In this document: one piece after another, positions 1 through 7,600 of the stretch
How positions within the stretch are numbered: position 1 is the first letter of the stretch
Layout: each line of letters begins with the position of its first letter
Assembly (NCBI GenBank): GCA_964477085.1
Contig: CAYZDF010000049.1
Location: 1-20,980 of the forward strand
Origin: Dichloromethanomonas sp964477085
GTDB taxonomy: Bacteria > Bacillota > Desulfitobacteriia > Desulfitobacteriales > Syntrophobotulaceae
DNA: 20,980 nucleotides
Reading direction: 5' to 3'
Made by a program: the position numbers and the translations under genes
The notes under the pieces: generated by a model
What the model saw: only the letters and a program-made list of their open reading frames with translations
Told to the model about the DNA's origin: nothing
Database searches by the model: none

Positions 1-31
1 CCCTGCCGTCGATTCCGGATCTCACGCTCAT
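1..31 (-). CDS. possible 5' end of an unidentified gene (partial)
   Basis: On the minus strand an ATG at 31-29 follows a GGAGG with an 8-base gap, which is a good ribosome-binding arrangement. It opens a reading frame that runs off the window edge after about ten codons (MSVRSGIDGR). In many Firmicutes tRNA-Trp is followed by secE and nusG, so a secE-type gene is possible, but ten residues are too few to identify anything. The stretch 1-80 is more G/C-rich than the rest of the window. It also contains a 14-base dyad (CGCAAATCTTTGCG, 51-64) with no T-run. Confidence 0.25.
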   Translation of the reverse strand, partial: MSVRSGIDGR

Positions 32-80
32 CCCCTCGTCCTCCAGTCTGCGCAAATCTTTGCGGTGTCTGTATTTCTTG

Positions 81-154
81 TGGCAGGGGATGCAGGAGTT
101 GAACCCACACTAACGGTTTTGGAGACCGCTGTTCTACCATTAAACTAATCCCCT
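81..154 (-). tRNA. tRNA-Trp (anticodon CCA)
   Basis: Read on the minus strand, this 74-base segment folds as a complete cloverleaf. The seven-base acceptor stem AGGGGAT pairs with ATCCCCT. There is a D-arm with GG in its loop, and an anticodon stem GCGGT/ACCGT closing the loop CTCCAAA, whose anticodon is CCA (tryptophan). The T-arm is GTGGG/CCTGC with loop TTCAACT. The discriminator base is G and the 3' CCA is encoded in the genome (81-83 on the plus strand read TGG). It is transcribed away from the PHP gene, from the promoter at 189-217. Confidence 0.95.
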
Positions 155-188
155 AATATATTAAATAAAAATATCGACGACGAATGCT

Positions 189-217
189 ATTATATCTAAA
201 TTCCTGAAGTGTGTCAA
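189..217 (-). promoter_or_regulatory. sigma-A promoter of tRNA-Trp
   Basis: On the minus strand TTGACA (217-212) and TATAAT (194-189) are separated by exactly 17 bases, so both hexamers and the spacing match the housekeeping consensus perfectly. Transcription would start near position 182 and reach the tRNA 5' end at 154 after a short leader. Such a strong promoter suits a stable-RNA gene. Confidence 0.85.
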
Positions 218-356
218 TAATAACAAATTGACTTATTCTAGAATGTTTATGAATAAATTCCTATTATCCATAGATTAAAAAGTATTTTGAAGGATTTTTG
301 TATAAAAAAAAGAATAAAATAGTAATGGTAGTTAAATTGACGAGGAGAAAGAAAAA

Positions 357-1199
357 ATGAATGCAGACCTCCATATCCATAGTAAAGAATCAGACGGCTG
401 TTTAACAGTTGAAGAGATACTGCTCACGGCTTCTGAGCGCGGACTTGATCTCCTGGCCATAACAGATCATGAGACTACCTTAGGTGTGGAAAAAGCCCAA
501 AAGATTGCTCCGGCTTATGGCATCGAGATCATCCCCGGACTTGAGCTCAATACAGTGTATAAAGATGAAGAGATCCATCTTTTAGGTTATTATAAAAATA
601 TTCACAATGATCAATTACAGGAGAAACTCTTTCGTATCCGTAAAGATAGAACGGATATTACCAGAAATATGGTCAAAAAACTTTGTCAACAGGGGATAGT
701 CATTGAATGGGAAGATGTTGAACAAGCAGCCAGCTCAGAGGGTGTTATTTGTAAGACTCATATCATGTATGCGATTCGTAAAAAAAGCATGATGACCGGA
801 GGTGTTGATTGGAATGAAGTAGCCTCTTGGTTTCGCCCTGGTGGAGTAGCCTATATAGCATATCATGGTCATTCCTATACGGATGCAGTTGATTTTATAT
901 TCGCGACCGGTGGTTTACCGGTACTTGCCCATCCTGGTTTGATTAAGAATAAATCGTTGGTTGCTGAACTATTACAATATCGTCGCATTGGTTTGGAAGT
1001 GTATTACGGGTATTGGGCAAAACAAGCTCAAACTATTTCTTTTTTTGAGAATTTATCTGATCGAGCCGTTCTCTCGACAGGAGGCAGTGATTATCATGGC
1101 TTCTTCAGTCCTGTGGGAATAGGTCAGATTGCTGTCCCGGAACGATGTGTAATTGACTTGAAGAATTATCTTCAAATCGGTGAGAGGATGACGTTGTGA
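357..1199 (+). CDS. PHP-domain phosphoesterase (RNase AM/YciV-type)
   Basis: This 280-residue protein has the metal-binding motifs of the PHP family in order: DLHIHSKESDG at residues 4-14 (H6, H8, D13), TDHE at 36-39, GLE with E63, H74, AHPG at 191-194 and GSDYHG at 243-248 (D245, H247). Its length and layout fit the YciV/TrpH branch, whose characterised members hydrolyse nucleoside 3',5'-bisphosphates or short RNA 5' ends using two or three metal ions. The actual substrate here is inferred. The TDH motif is followed by Glu where relatives often have Asp. There is no signal peptide or membrane segment, so it should be cytosolic. The ATG follows the purine-rich GAGGAGAAAG. It is the first of three close plus-strand genes, and the K+ channel starts three bases after its stop. 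Confidence 0.85.
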   Translation: MNADLHIHSKESDGCLTVEEILLTASERGLDLLAITDHETTLGVEKAQKIAPAYGIEIIPGLELNTVYKDEEIHLLGYYKNIHNDQLQEKLFRIRKDRTDITRNMVKKLCQQGIVIEWEDVEQAASSEGVICKTHIMYAIRKKSMMTGGVDWNEVASWFRPGGVAYIAYHGHSYTDAVDFIFATGGLPVLAHPGLIKNKSLVAELLQYRRIGLEVYYGYWAKQAQTISFFENLSDRAVLSTGGSDYHGFFSPVGIGQIAVPERCVIDLKNYLQIGERMTL

Positions 1200-1202
1200 A
1201 CT

Positions 1203-2189
1203 GTGGTCAAAAAATTACGATTAAGTATGTTTTTACTGGGTCTTATACTCATAATCGGCACATTCGGTCTTTATTGGATCGAAGGGTTTAGTCTGTTCGA
1301 AGCCTTCTATTTTACAGTGGAAACTGTAACGACGGTAGGTTATGGGGATTTTGAAATAAGTTCTTCAGTTGGAAGGGCGTTTCTAATCTTTCTGATGATT
1401 TGCGGAGCTGCAATCATGTTTTATCTTTTTGGATTAATGACAACGTTTATTATCGAAGGACAGCTTTTCAGTATACACGGGAGAAGAAAAATGATGAGAA
1501 AAATGGAGAAGTTATATAATCACATTATCGTATGCGGTGCAGGCAGGGTAGGGACTCAGGTCATCCACAATCTCAAAGAAAATGAATTGGATTTTGTGGT
1601 TATTGAGCAGGATGAAGAACTTGTTGAGGAGCTTATGGATAAAGAAATATTTGTCATCCATGGTGATGCTGCCAATGAAGGATTATTACTGGCGGCAGGG
1701 ATAGGAAGGGCAAGGGGACTAGTCACCACTTTGCCTGAGGACTCCCTGAATGTATATGTTACCTTGTCTGCTAAAGAACTGAATCCGGATATAGAGGTAG
1801 TGGCCAGAGCCGATCATCCTTCTTCTGAACGGAAACTAAGAAGAGCGGGTGCCGATGAGGTTGTATCTCCTGCCAGTTTAGGTGGAAGAAGAATGGCCAT
1901 GTTGGTCTCTAATCCGGCGAGCGTTGAATATTTTGACTTTATTCAGAGGAACACAGATTTTAAGATTTTGGAGATTGTCGTGTTAGAGGGAACGATTCTT
2001 GATGGAAAATCAATTAGGGAGATATCTTTCTTAGACCATGCTTCAGATGTTACACTTTTAGGTATTGTTCGGGAAAAAAAAGTCATCAATAAAATCAGAG
2101 ACGATGAAGTGTTGAAGTCAGGAGATATTTTAATCTTATTCGGGGATAAGAAGGAATTAGAAAAGATCAAAGAATTTGACTTACTTTAA
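1203..2189 (+). CDS. K+ channel with RCK (TrkA-N/TrkA-C) domain, MthK-like
   Basis: The 328-residue protein has two membrane helices (about 9-27 and 57-85) around a pore loop with the potassium selectivity filter TVGYGD at 44-49. A cytosolic RCK domain follows: a Rossmann fold with GAGRVG at 112-117 and an acidic E135 at the end of the second strand, both expected for nucleotide binding. The last 80 or so residues form a TrkA-C domain (ILDGKSIREI onward). This is the architecture of MthK-type ligand-gated K+ channels, in which eight RCK domains form a gating ring. The GTG start is the first available codon after the PHP stop in the same frame. Its only Shine-Dalgarno is GAGAGG at 1182-1187, about 15 bases upstream, so initiation may be weak or coupled to the upstream gene. 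An internal start at codon 97 is described separately. Confidence 0.88.
   Translation: MVKKLRLSMFLLGLILIIGTFGLYWIEGFSLFEAFYFTVETVTTVGYGDFEISSSVGRAFLIFLMICGAAIMFYLFGLMTTFIIEGQLFSIHGRRKMMRKMEKLYNHIIVCGAGRVGTQVIHNLKENELDFVVIEQDEELVEELMDKEIFVIHGDAANEGLLLAAGIGRARGLVTTLPEDSLNVYVTLSAKELNPDIEVVARADHPSSERKLRRAGADEVVSPASLGGRRMAMLVSNPASVEYFDFIQRNTDFKILEIVVLEGTILDGKSIREISFLDHASDVTLLGIVREKKVINKIRDDEVLKSGDILILFGDKKELEKIKEFDLL
1479..1493 (+). promoter_or_regulatory. internal ribosome-binding site and ATG for a free RCK subunit
   Basis: GGGAG at 1479-1483 lies seven bases before ATG 1491-1493, which is in frame as codon 97 of the channel gene and is followed by another ATG. The site falls at the junction between the second membrane helix and the RCK domain. 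In MthK, translation from an internal methionine (Met107) at the same structural junction supplies the extra RCK subunits of the gating ring. Here the signal is stronger than the one at the full-length GTG. That it is used is inference. Confidence 0.4.
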
Positions 2190-2217
2190 TGATAATACTT
2201 GTTAGGGAGTGATTTAT

Positions 2218-4443
2218 TTGAATATATTAGGCAAAATACTCTTAAAAGGTTTATCTCTATTATATCTGGCAATGGCTGCAGTCGGATTTCTCGGATATTT
2301 TGGATTAGAAGAATTCTCAACAGGTATTTTTAATTTCTTCAGTTCATTCTTAGGGAAATATGCTTTGGCACTTCCTATCATTTGTTTGATTTTTACGATT
2401 GTATGTTGGAGAATATCTCAATCGGATCATCGTTATGAAGAAGAAGATCAAGACCAAATAGACGAAGAAGAAAGAGACCTGGATGTAGTTGAAGATCAGG
2501 CACGTGGGATGTTATCATTCATAAGATCCAGGAAAAGGAATGATAGTCCTCGGGGACATAATCAGGTTCAGTATAACCAAAGAATCATGGATCGGAAGAA
2601 AAATTTTGAGCAAAATGGATTTCCATCTTATTTTACTGGAAATCTCCCCATCAAAGACGATTCACTAATAAGTAAAAAAAAGTATGATCATTTAGGGACT
2701 GATTTTTCTACCTATTTCGGACAAGGGGATAAGAATATTTATCTTCCGGCAAAAACAGTCAATCTGCAAGGATTTAAAGATTATTTCAGAGATCGGAATG
2801 TTGCCGTGAAAGAGTATAATCAGGCCGCCAATGATACCATTCGTAGGGAAAATAGAGAGGAAGTAGAACCTAGGTTTCTTCCCAGAAAACAAGTAGTCTC
2901 TCCAGTCAGTATTCCGTTCAGAGAACCAGTTACAGAGAGGCATTCATGGCGAGAAGATAGGAATAGCCAGGATAATATTAGTAGTAAAAAAAATCTTCTT
3001 GCTGAAAGGAAAGAGTTACTTTTTGAAAAAACAAGCTATGTCGGTTGGAAGTTACCGTTATTAGAGCTATTACGTCCTGCAGACAGAATGGATAATCGCA
3101 ATGAACATCATAATCCTAAACTGCTGGAAGAGGTACTCAGTACTTTTGGCGTTACGGCCAAAGTGATTAACATCAGTACCGGACCCGTAACCACTCGCTA
3201 TGAACTCTCACCGGCACCAGGTACGAAGATCAGTAAAATTGTCAATCTTGCTGATGATATTGCCCTGGCACTGGCCTCCAGAGATATTCGAATCGAAGCA
3301 CCAATCCCTGGCAAAGCTGCTATAGGGATTGAAATTCCTCGTAAAAACCCAAGGACGGTATATTTTATAGAGGTTATCGACTCCCAGGTTTTCATTAATG
3401 GTAAAAGTAAGCTTAAAGTAGCACTGGGTAAAGATATTGCCGATACAGCTGTTATTGGAGAATTGGAAAGGATGCCGCATCTTTTGGTCGCCGGTGCCAC
3501 GGGCTCAGGCAAAAGTATCTTTATCAATTGCCTGATAAACTCGCTGCTGTTTACTGTAACACCTGATGATGTCAGATTCTTGTTAATCGACCCTAAAATG
3601 GTTGAATTAGCTCAATATAATGGTATACCACACCTTTTGGCTCCGGTTGTTACTGATCCGAAAAAAGCGAACAAGTACCTTAAATTTATCGTCAGAGAGA
3701 TGGAGAACCGTTATGAAATGTTCGCATCATCCGGCGTAAGAGATATCGACCACTATAATAAATCGACTGAAGGCAAGAAATTACCATATATCGTCGTGAT
3801 CATTGATGAATTAGCAGATCTGATGATGGTTGCATCACACGAGATCGAGGAAGCAATCTGCCGACTGGCGCAGATGGCAAGAGCAGCTGGCATCCACTTG
3901 GTTATTGCCACCCAAAGGCCATCGGTTAATGTTATTACAGGTTTGATCAAAGCTAATATCCCCAGCCGGATTTCCTTTGCGGTTTCTTCCCAGATCGACT
4001 CCCGAACTATTCTGGATGCCGTTGGAGCTGAAAAACTGTTAGGAAAGGGAGATATGCTCTATTCACCAATAGGAATGAGTAAACCGCAGCGTGTCCATGG
4101 TTGTTTCATTGATGAGCAGGAAGTCAAGAATGTGATCGAGCATTGGAAGAAACAAGGAAGACCGGAATACGGTATCAGCGAAGAGCAGTTGGAAGAAGTG
4201 GCAATGGTGGAGAAAAAAGATGAAGATCTTGATGACCGTTTCTTCGAAGCTGGTCAAATGGTTATTAGCACAGGGGTCGCATCCGTTTCCTTTTTACAGA
4301 GACGACTCAGAGTTGGTTATTCACGAGCGGCACGACTGATGGACATGTTGGAGGAAGCTGGAGTGGTAGGGACCTATGACGGAAATAAACCGCGAGACAT
4401 CCTGATGTCTCTGGAAACATTCAACCAAAGTTATGGCTCTTAA
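2218..4443 (+). CDS. FtsK/SpoIIIE family DNA translocase
   Basis: A double-stranded-DNA pump acting at the division or sporulation septum. I choose TTG 2218 because AGGGAG (2204-2209) lies eight bases before it. A GTG at 2209 overlaps that site and is unlikely. The protein then has 741 residues. The N-terminus carries only two evident membrane segments (about 5-30 and 45-64), fewer than the four or more usual in FtsK/SpoIIIE, followed by a long, poorly conserved charged linker. The C-terminal half is the complete motor: an alpha domain from about residue 300, Walker A GATGSGKS at 426-433, Walker B IIDE with D530 and E531, the ATQRPS motif typical of the family, and a winged-helix gamma domain from about 681 that would read polar DNA motifs. 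It is the last gene of the three-gene group and is closed by a terminator. Whether it is the main chromosome translocase or a paralogue cannot be told here. Confidence 0.92.
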   Translation: MNILGKILLKGLSLLYLAMAAVGFLGYFGLEEFSTGIFNFFSSFLGKYALALPIICLIFTIVCWRISQSDHRYEEEDQDQIDEEERDLDVVEDQARGMLSFIRSRKRNDSPRGHNQVQYNQRIMDRKKNFEQNGFPSYFTGNLPIKDDSLISKKKYDHLGTDFSTYFGQGDKNIYLPAKTVNLQGFKDYFRDRNVAVKEYNQAANDTIRRENREEVEPRFLPRKQVVSPVSIPFREPVTERHSWREDRNSQDNISSKKNLLAERKELLFEKTSYVGWKLPLLELLRPADRMDNRNEHHNPKLLEEVLSTFGVTAKVINISTGPVTTRYELSPAPGTKISKIVNLADDIALALASRDIRIEAPIPGKAAIGIEIPRKNPRTVYFIEVIDSQVFINGKSKLKVALGKDIADTAVIGELERMPHLLVAGATGSGKSIFINCLINSLLFTVTPDDVRFLLIDPKMVELAQYNGIPHLLAPVVTDPKKANKYLKFIVREMENRYEMFASSGVRDIDHYNKSTEGKKLPYIVVIIDELADLMMVASHEIEEAICRLAQMARAAGIHLVIATQRPSVNVITGLIKANIPSRISFAVSSQIDSRTILDAVGAEKLLGKGDMLYSPIGMSKPQRVHGCFIDEQEVKNVIEHWKKQGRPEYGISEEQLEEVAMVEKKDEDLDDRFFEAGQMVISTGVASVSFLQRRLRVGYSRAARLMDMLEEAGVVGTYDGNKPRDILMSLETFNQSYGS

Positions 4444-4449
4444 GATTTT

Positions 4450-4466
4450 TGGACATAATGATTAAA
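4450..4466 (+). repeat. 17-base direct repeat, left copy
   Basis: TGGACATAATGATTAAA recurs at 4587-4603 with one mismatch (A for the second T after TGA). The left copy lies between the ftsK stop and its terminator. The function is unknown. Confidence 0.6.
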
Positions 4467-4472
4467 TAGAAG

Positions 4473-4510
4473 AAAACATCCTTATTCAGATTGAACAAGG
4501 ATGTTTTTTT
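4473..4510 (+). terminator. rho-independent terminator after the ftsK-type gene
   Basis: The arms AAAACATCCTT (4473-4483) and AAGGATGTTTT pair to form a hairpin with a loop of about 13 bases, followed by a run of seven T residues ending at 4510. It separates the PHP-channel-FtsK group from the glucan synthase gene. Confidence 0.88.
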
Positions 4511-4586
4511 ATTAACCAGCCTGGGGTTATAGTATATTCCAATTTTTGCTTGAAATCAGGTTGGTTACGAATTATGCCAAAAGAAA

Positions 4587-4603
4587 TGGACATAATGAAT
4601 AAA
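4587..4603 (+). repeat. 17-base direct repeat, right copy
   Basis: TGGACATAATGAATAAA matches 4450-4466 at 16 of 17 positions. It lies 28 bases before the ATG of the glucan synthase, so it would fall in that gene's leader or promoter region. A weak promoter-like pair, TTGAAA (4550-4555) and TATGCC (4573-4578) with a 17-base spacer, lies just upstream and is not strong enough to list separately. Confidence 0.55.
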
Positions 4604-4630
4604 GAAAAAATTTACTGTTGGGGTTGAAAA

Positions 4631-7600
4631 ATGAAAAGCACTAGCTATACATTTCCTAAAATAAGCTTGGATCAGACGGATAGAAGAGATGATATCATGG
4701 TATACGCAGTAGATTTGGCTCAATTTCATAACTGGCTGGGTTTTAATAATACTGGAAAAAGTCTTCTTCCGATCATAAGGCAGCAGAGTTCTTTTATCAA
4801 AGATGCTTATGCCAGGATCAATGCATACTATTACAAAACAGATGATATTATCCCATCAGCGGAATGGTATCTCGATAATTATTATCTGATTGACGATCTG
4901 ATTACTGGGTTATTGAAAGATATATCTCAAGAATTTGAAACCAAGCTTTCGTATCTGGCCGGTGGTGATCTTGCTGGCTATACGAGGGTTTATTTACTTG
5001 TGTCCGAATTCGTTAAAAATAATGAGAATGAATTAGATTTTGCGGTCTTAAGACAATTTGTTGCCAGGTATCAGACAGAATCTCCGCTGTCATCGGCTGA
5101 GATCTGGGCAATTCCCATCATGCTCAAGCTTATTATGTTGGAACGCATATTCTATCAAGTCGAGCGGATCCTTTATATTCAGAAAGAAAGAGAATTTGCC
5201 GAAAAATGGATTAACTCTGTCTTAGGACAACGAAATAAAGAAGTAGACCTGTCCCAGGATGAATTGGACTTGAGCAGAACGTTTTCTGCTGTTTATATTG
5301 AACGAGTCGCCAGAAGACTTAAAGAACATGGTACTGAAGCTAAAGTACTGCTTAATTGGCTTGATAATGTCGCCAGCAAACAGAACCTGACTGTGGAGAA
5401 AGTAATCGCTTCCGAACACCATTATCTTACGTCTCATGGTGTGCTAATGGGGAATATCATTACAGCCATCAAAGCGATCAACTCCCAGAACTGGTCTGAA
5501 TTCTTCGAAGGGGTTAGTCTTGTCCAACAGATTCTTCTGAATGATCCGGCGGGTGCTTTTTCCAGGATGGATTTTGATTCGAGGGATAAATATCGACATG
5601 AAATCGAGTTCTTAGCTGGCCGTTTTAACGTATCGGAGATAGCAGTAGCTCATACCTTAGAGAAATTAGCTCAGCAAAGTCAGGAATCTCCTCGTAATCA
5701 TGTAGGATTTTATCTCTTGGGTCAAGGTCGCTTGCAGTTGGAGAAAGAGTTGACCAATAATTGGGGTAAAGTAAGGCAATCCTATCAGGATTTGCGTTCA
5801 TTTCATAAGAAGTACCCGACCCTTTCTTACCTCGGATCTATTATGTTATCAACTATCATTGCAGCGTTTCTTTTTATCTGGATGGTTCAGACAAAGTCAG
5901 GAAATGCTTTTTTCGGTGCTAACCTTTTGGCAGTAATTGCTTCTCTGATGCTTATTAACGGGATGGCAGTCTATACCGTAAATAGGGCATTCTGCCAAAT
6001 TATCCCCGCTTCCTTTTTACCAAAATTGGATTTCAGTGAGGGAATTCCTGATGGAAACAAGACCATCGTAATAGTTCCTGCAATTTTTAATAGTTCAGAG
6101 AAACTTATTCAACAGCTCAAGCAACTGGAGATCCATTATTTGAATAACACAGAGAAGAACATTTATTTTGCTTTATTGGGTGATTTTACAGATTCGGACT
6201 CGGAGACCTTGCCTGATGATCAGAAGATTGTAGAAGCTGGTATTAAAGAAATCCAGAGACTCAATAAAAAGTACGGAGAAGATAAGTTTTTTTATTTTCA
6301 TCGCTACAGACAATGGAATGAATGTGAAAGATGCTGGATGGGTTGGGAAAGAAAAAGAGGAAAACTCATCGAGTTTAACCGTTTACTTTTAAATGATGGT
6401 GAAACGAGTTACTTTGTTAAAGCCGGAAAGATTGAACTACTGGAGGATGTCAAATATATCATTACTCTAGATGCAGATACGATTTTACCAAGGAATTCAG
6501 CTCGTAAGCTAATCGGAACCATCGCTCACCCCATGCAGGAGGCCAAGATAGATACCGATATCAAAAAAGTATTATCAGGATATGGTCTTATTCAGCCCCG
6601 AATTGGCTTAACAGCTGAGAGTGCGTTTTCTACTCCATTTTCTACCATGTCTACCGGAACGGCTGGAATTGACCCCTATACCTGCGCGATATCCGATATC
6701 TATCAGGATCTTTTTGGCGAGGGCATTTTTACCGGTAAAGGTATCTATGACCTTAAAGCCTTTCATACCATTACCAAAGATACTTTTCCGGAAAATTGTA
6801 TCCTCAGTCATGATTTGATCGAAGGATTACATGCCCGTACAGGGTTAGCGACCGATATCGAGTTATTTGACGGCTATCCGACCAAGTATTTAGCCTATAC
6901 CAAAAGAACGCACCGCTGGATCAGAGGGGATTGGCAGATTGCCCGCTATATCTTTAGCAAAGAATTATCGCTTATTTCTCGCTGGAAGATCGTTGATAAT
7001 CTAAGAAGAAGTCTTGAAGCACCACTTCAATTTCTTCTTTTATTACTGGCATTTACTTCTCTGCACCGCATCTTCGGGCTGATCCTGGGATTATTTGTCC
7101 TTAGTTTGATGCTGCCGATGCTCATAAGTATTGGCGGTAAAATACTCGATCGCAGTCTGACGGTCAGAATCGCGAAATATGAGCTTCGCCTGGGCTTAAG
7201 TCAGGTTCTCTTCGCCATAGCAGTATTACCATATCAAACGTTTATTCAAATTGATGCTATCATTCGCAGTCTTGGCAGACAATTAATCACCAAACGTTCT
7301 CTCCTGGAATGGGAACCGGCTGCAGATTCAGAGAGGTGTTTGGAATTAACCTCTAACGCGTTTTATCGTCGGATGTATCCAGGTCTGGCCCTAAGCCTTC
7401 TCTTTGTTCTGGGGTTCTCTTATGTCAACGTATTTACAGGGATTGTATTAACTCTCCTCATCCTATCCTGGTTGTGTTCGCCCTTTATTGCCTATCTGTT
7501 GAGTCTGCCTTATCCGGAGAATATTAAGGACATGACTGACGAAGATCGTGCTCAGCTTAGAAAATGGGCAAGACAAGTGTGGGCTTATTTTGACCTTTTT

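Noticed and set aside
2209..2217. GTG 2209 as the start of the FtsK-type gene
   Set aside because: It overlaps the AGGGAG ribosome site, whereas TTG 2218 is eight bases beyond it.
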